DNA of 5,166 bases, taken from JAMOBE01 sp039908285. Its GTDB lineage: Bacteria; Pseudomonadota; Alphaproteobacteria; Rhodospirillales; Rhodospirillaceae. Where the stretch lies: positions 1 through 5,166 of the forward strand of contig JAMOBE010000159.1 in NCBI GenBank assembly GCA_039908285.1, read 5' to 3'. The stretch's first letter is position 1. Every line of letters begins with the position of its first letter. Under the pieces are notes generated by a model that saw only the letters and a list, made by a program, of their open reading frames with translations, had not been told where the DNA came from and did no database searches. Below are positions 4,987 to 5,166 of the stretch, piece by piece. The position numbers were made by a program, and so were the translations under genes.

Positions 4987-5166
4987 ATTTGCCTCTGGCC
5001 GCTCAAGCGCCGCGCGGGCTTTTCGCAGTTTCCGCTTGAGCGGAAACTGCTCTAGCCGCAGGCCAAGCCGATCGAGCGCCCCCCACAGGGCGCCGATACT
5101 GATCGAAACCCCGAGTTCGGATTGCGCCCACGCACGCAGTTCCACCAGCGTCGCATCGGGCGTCGC
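4951..5166 (-). pseudogene. IS630-type transposase fragment, truncated (extends past window)
   Basis: Reading the - strand from the window edge, the frame is open for 71 residues to a TAG at 4951-4953. The first part (ATPDATLVELRAWAQSELGV, then SISIGALWGALDRLGLRL) closely resembles the end of the helix-turn-helix region of IS630-family transposases. After that, the expected continuation is replaced by residues encoded by repeat B (EQFPLKRKL), a short stretch RKARAALERPEAN that may still be transposase, and residues encoded by repeat A (SRAFPLRRKTL) ending in the stop. The DDE catalytic domain is absent, so the gene is dead. The start lies beyond 5166. It is convergent with the response regulator gene and unrelated to it. 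Confidence 0.75.
5025..5055. repeat. Palindromic repeat B, related to repeat A
   Basis: GCAGTTTCCGC (5025-5035) pairs perfectly with GCGGAAACTGC (5040-5050) around a TTGA loop and is followed by TCTAG. It shares the TTTCCGC/GCGGAAA core and the right-hand CTCTAG end with repeat A but lacks the left CTAG end. It lies inside the transposase-like reading frame on the - strand, where it encodes EQFPLKRKL without breaking the frame. Confidence 0.75.

Overview
The window is GC-rich, and every gene in it that can be read whole lies on the + strand. The codon use, the NtrC-type regulation, the IS630-type transposase remnant and the short CTAG-bounded palindromic repeats suggest an alphaproteobacterium, perhaps Rhodospirillales-like. 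That placement is an inference from style, not a database match.

Layout. Bases 1-96 are the tail of an unidentified upstream gene. Bases 97-535 are a noncoding, less GC-rich control region. It ends in a near-consensus sigma-54 promoter (481-495), preceded by two matching 17-bp inverted repeats (340-356 and 411-427) that look like enhancer sites for an NtrC-family activator. Four genes follow: a small two-helix membrane protein of 110 aa (536-868), a TauE/SafE-family permease of 358 aa starting at a GTG (894-1970), a membrane histidine kinase of 492 aa (2051-3529), and a sigma-54-dependent response regulator of 461 aa (3526-4911). The kinase and regulator genes overlap by four bases. The end of the window (4950-5166) holds the inner part of an IS630-type transposase on the - strand, truncated and carrying two related palindromic repeats.

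How it fits together (inference). The kinase probably senses a signal at the membrane or periplasm and phosphorylates the regulator. The regulator binds the two upstream palindromes and activates the sigma-54 promoter, so that the small membrane protein and the permease are made when needed. TauE/SafE proteins are anion exporters or importers for sulfite, sulfoacetate and related organosulfur or carboxylate compounds. The substrate here cannot be read from the sequence. The module looks like a self-contained sense-and-transport unit whose small first protein is the least explained part.
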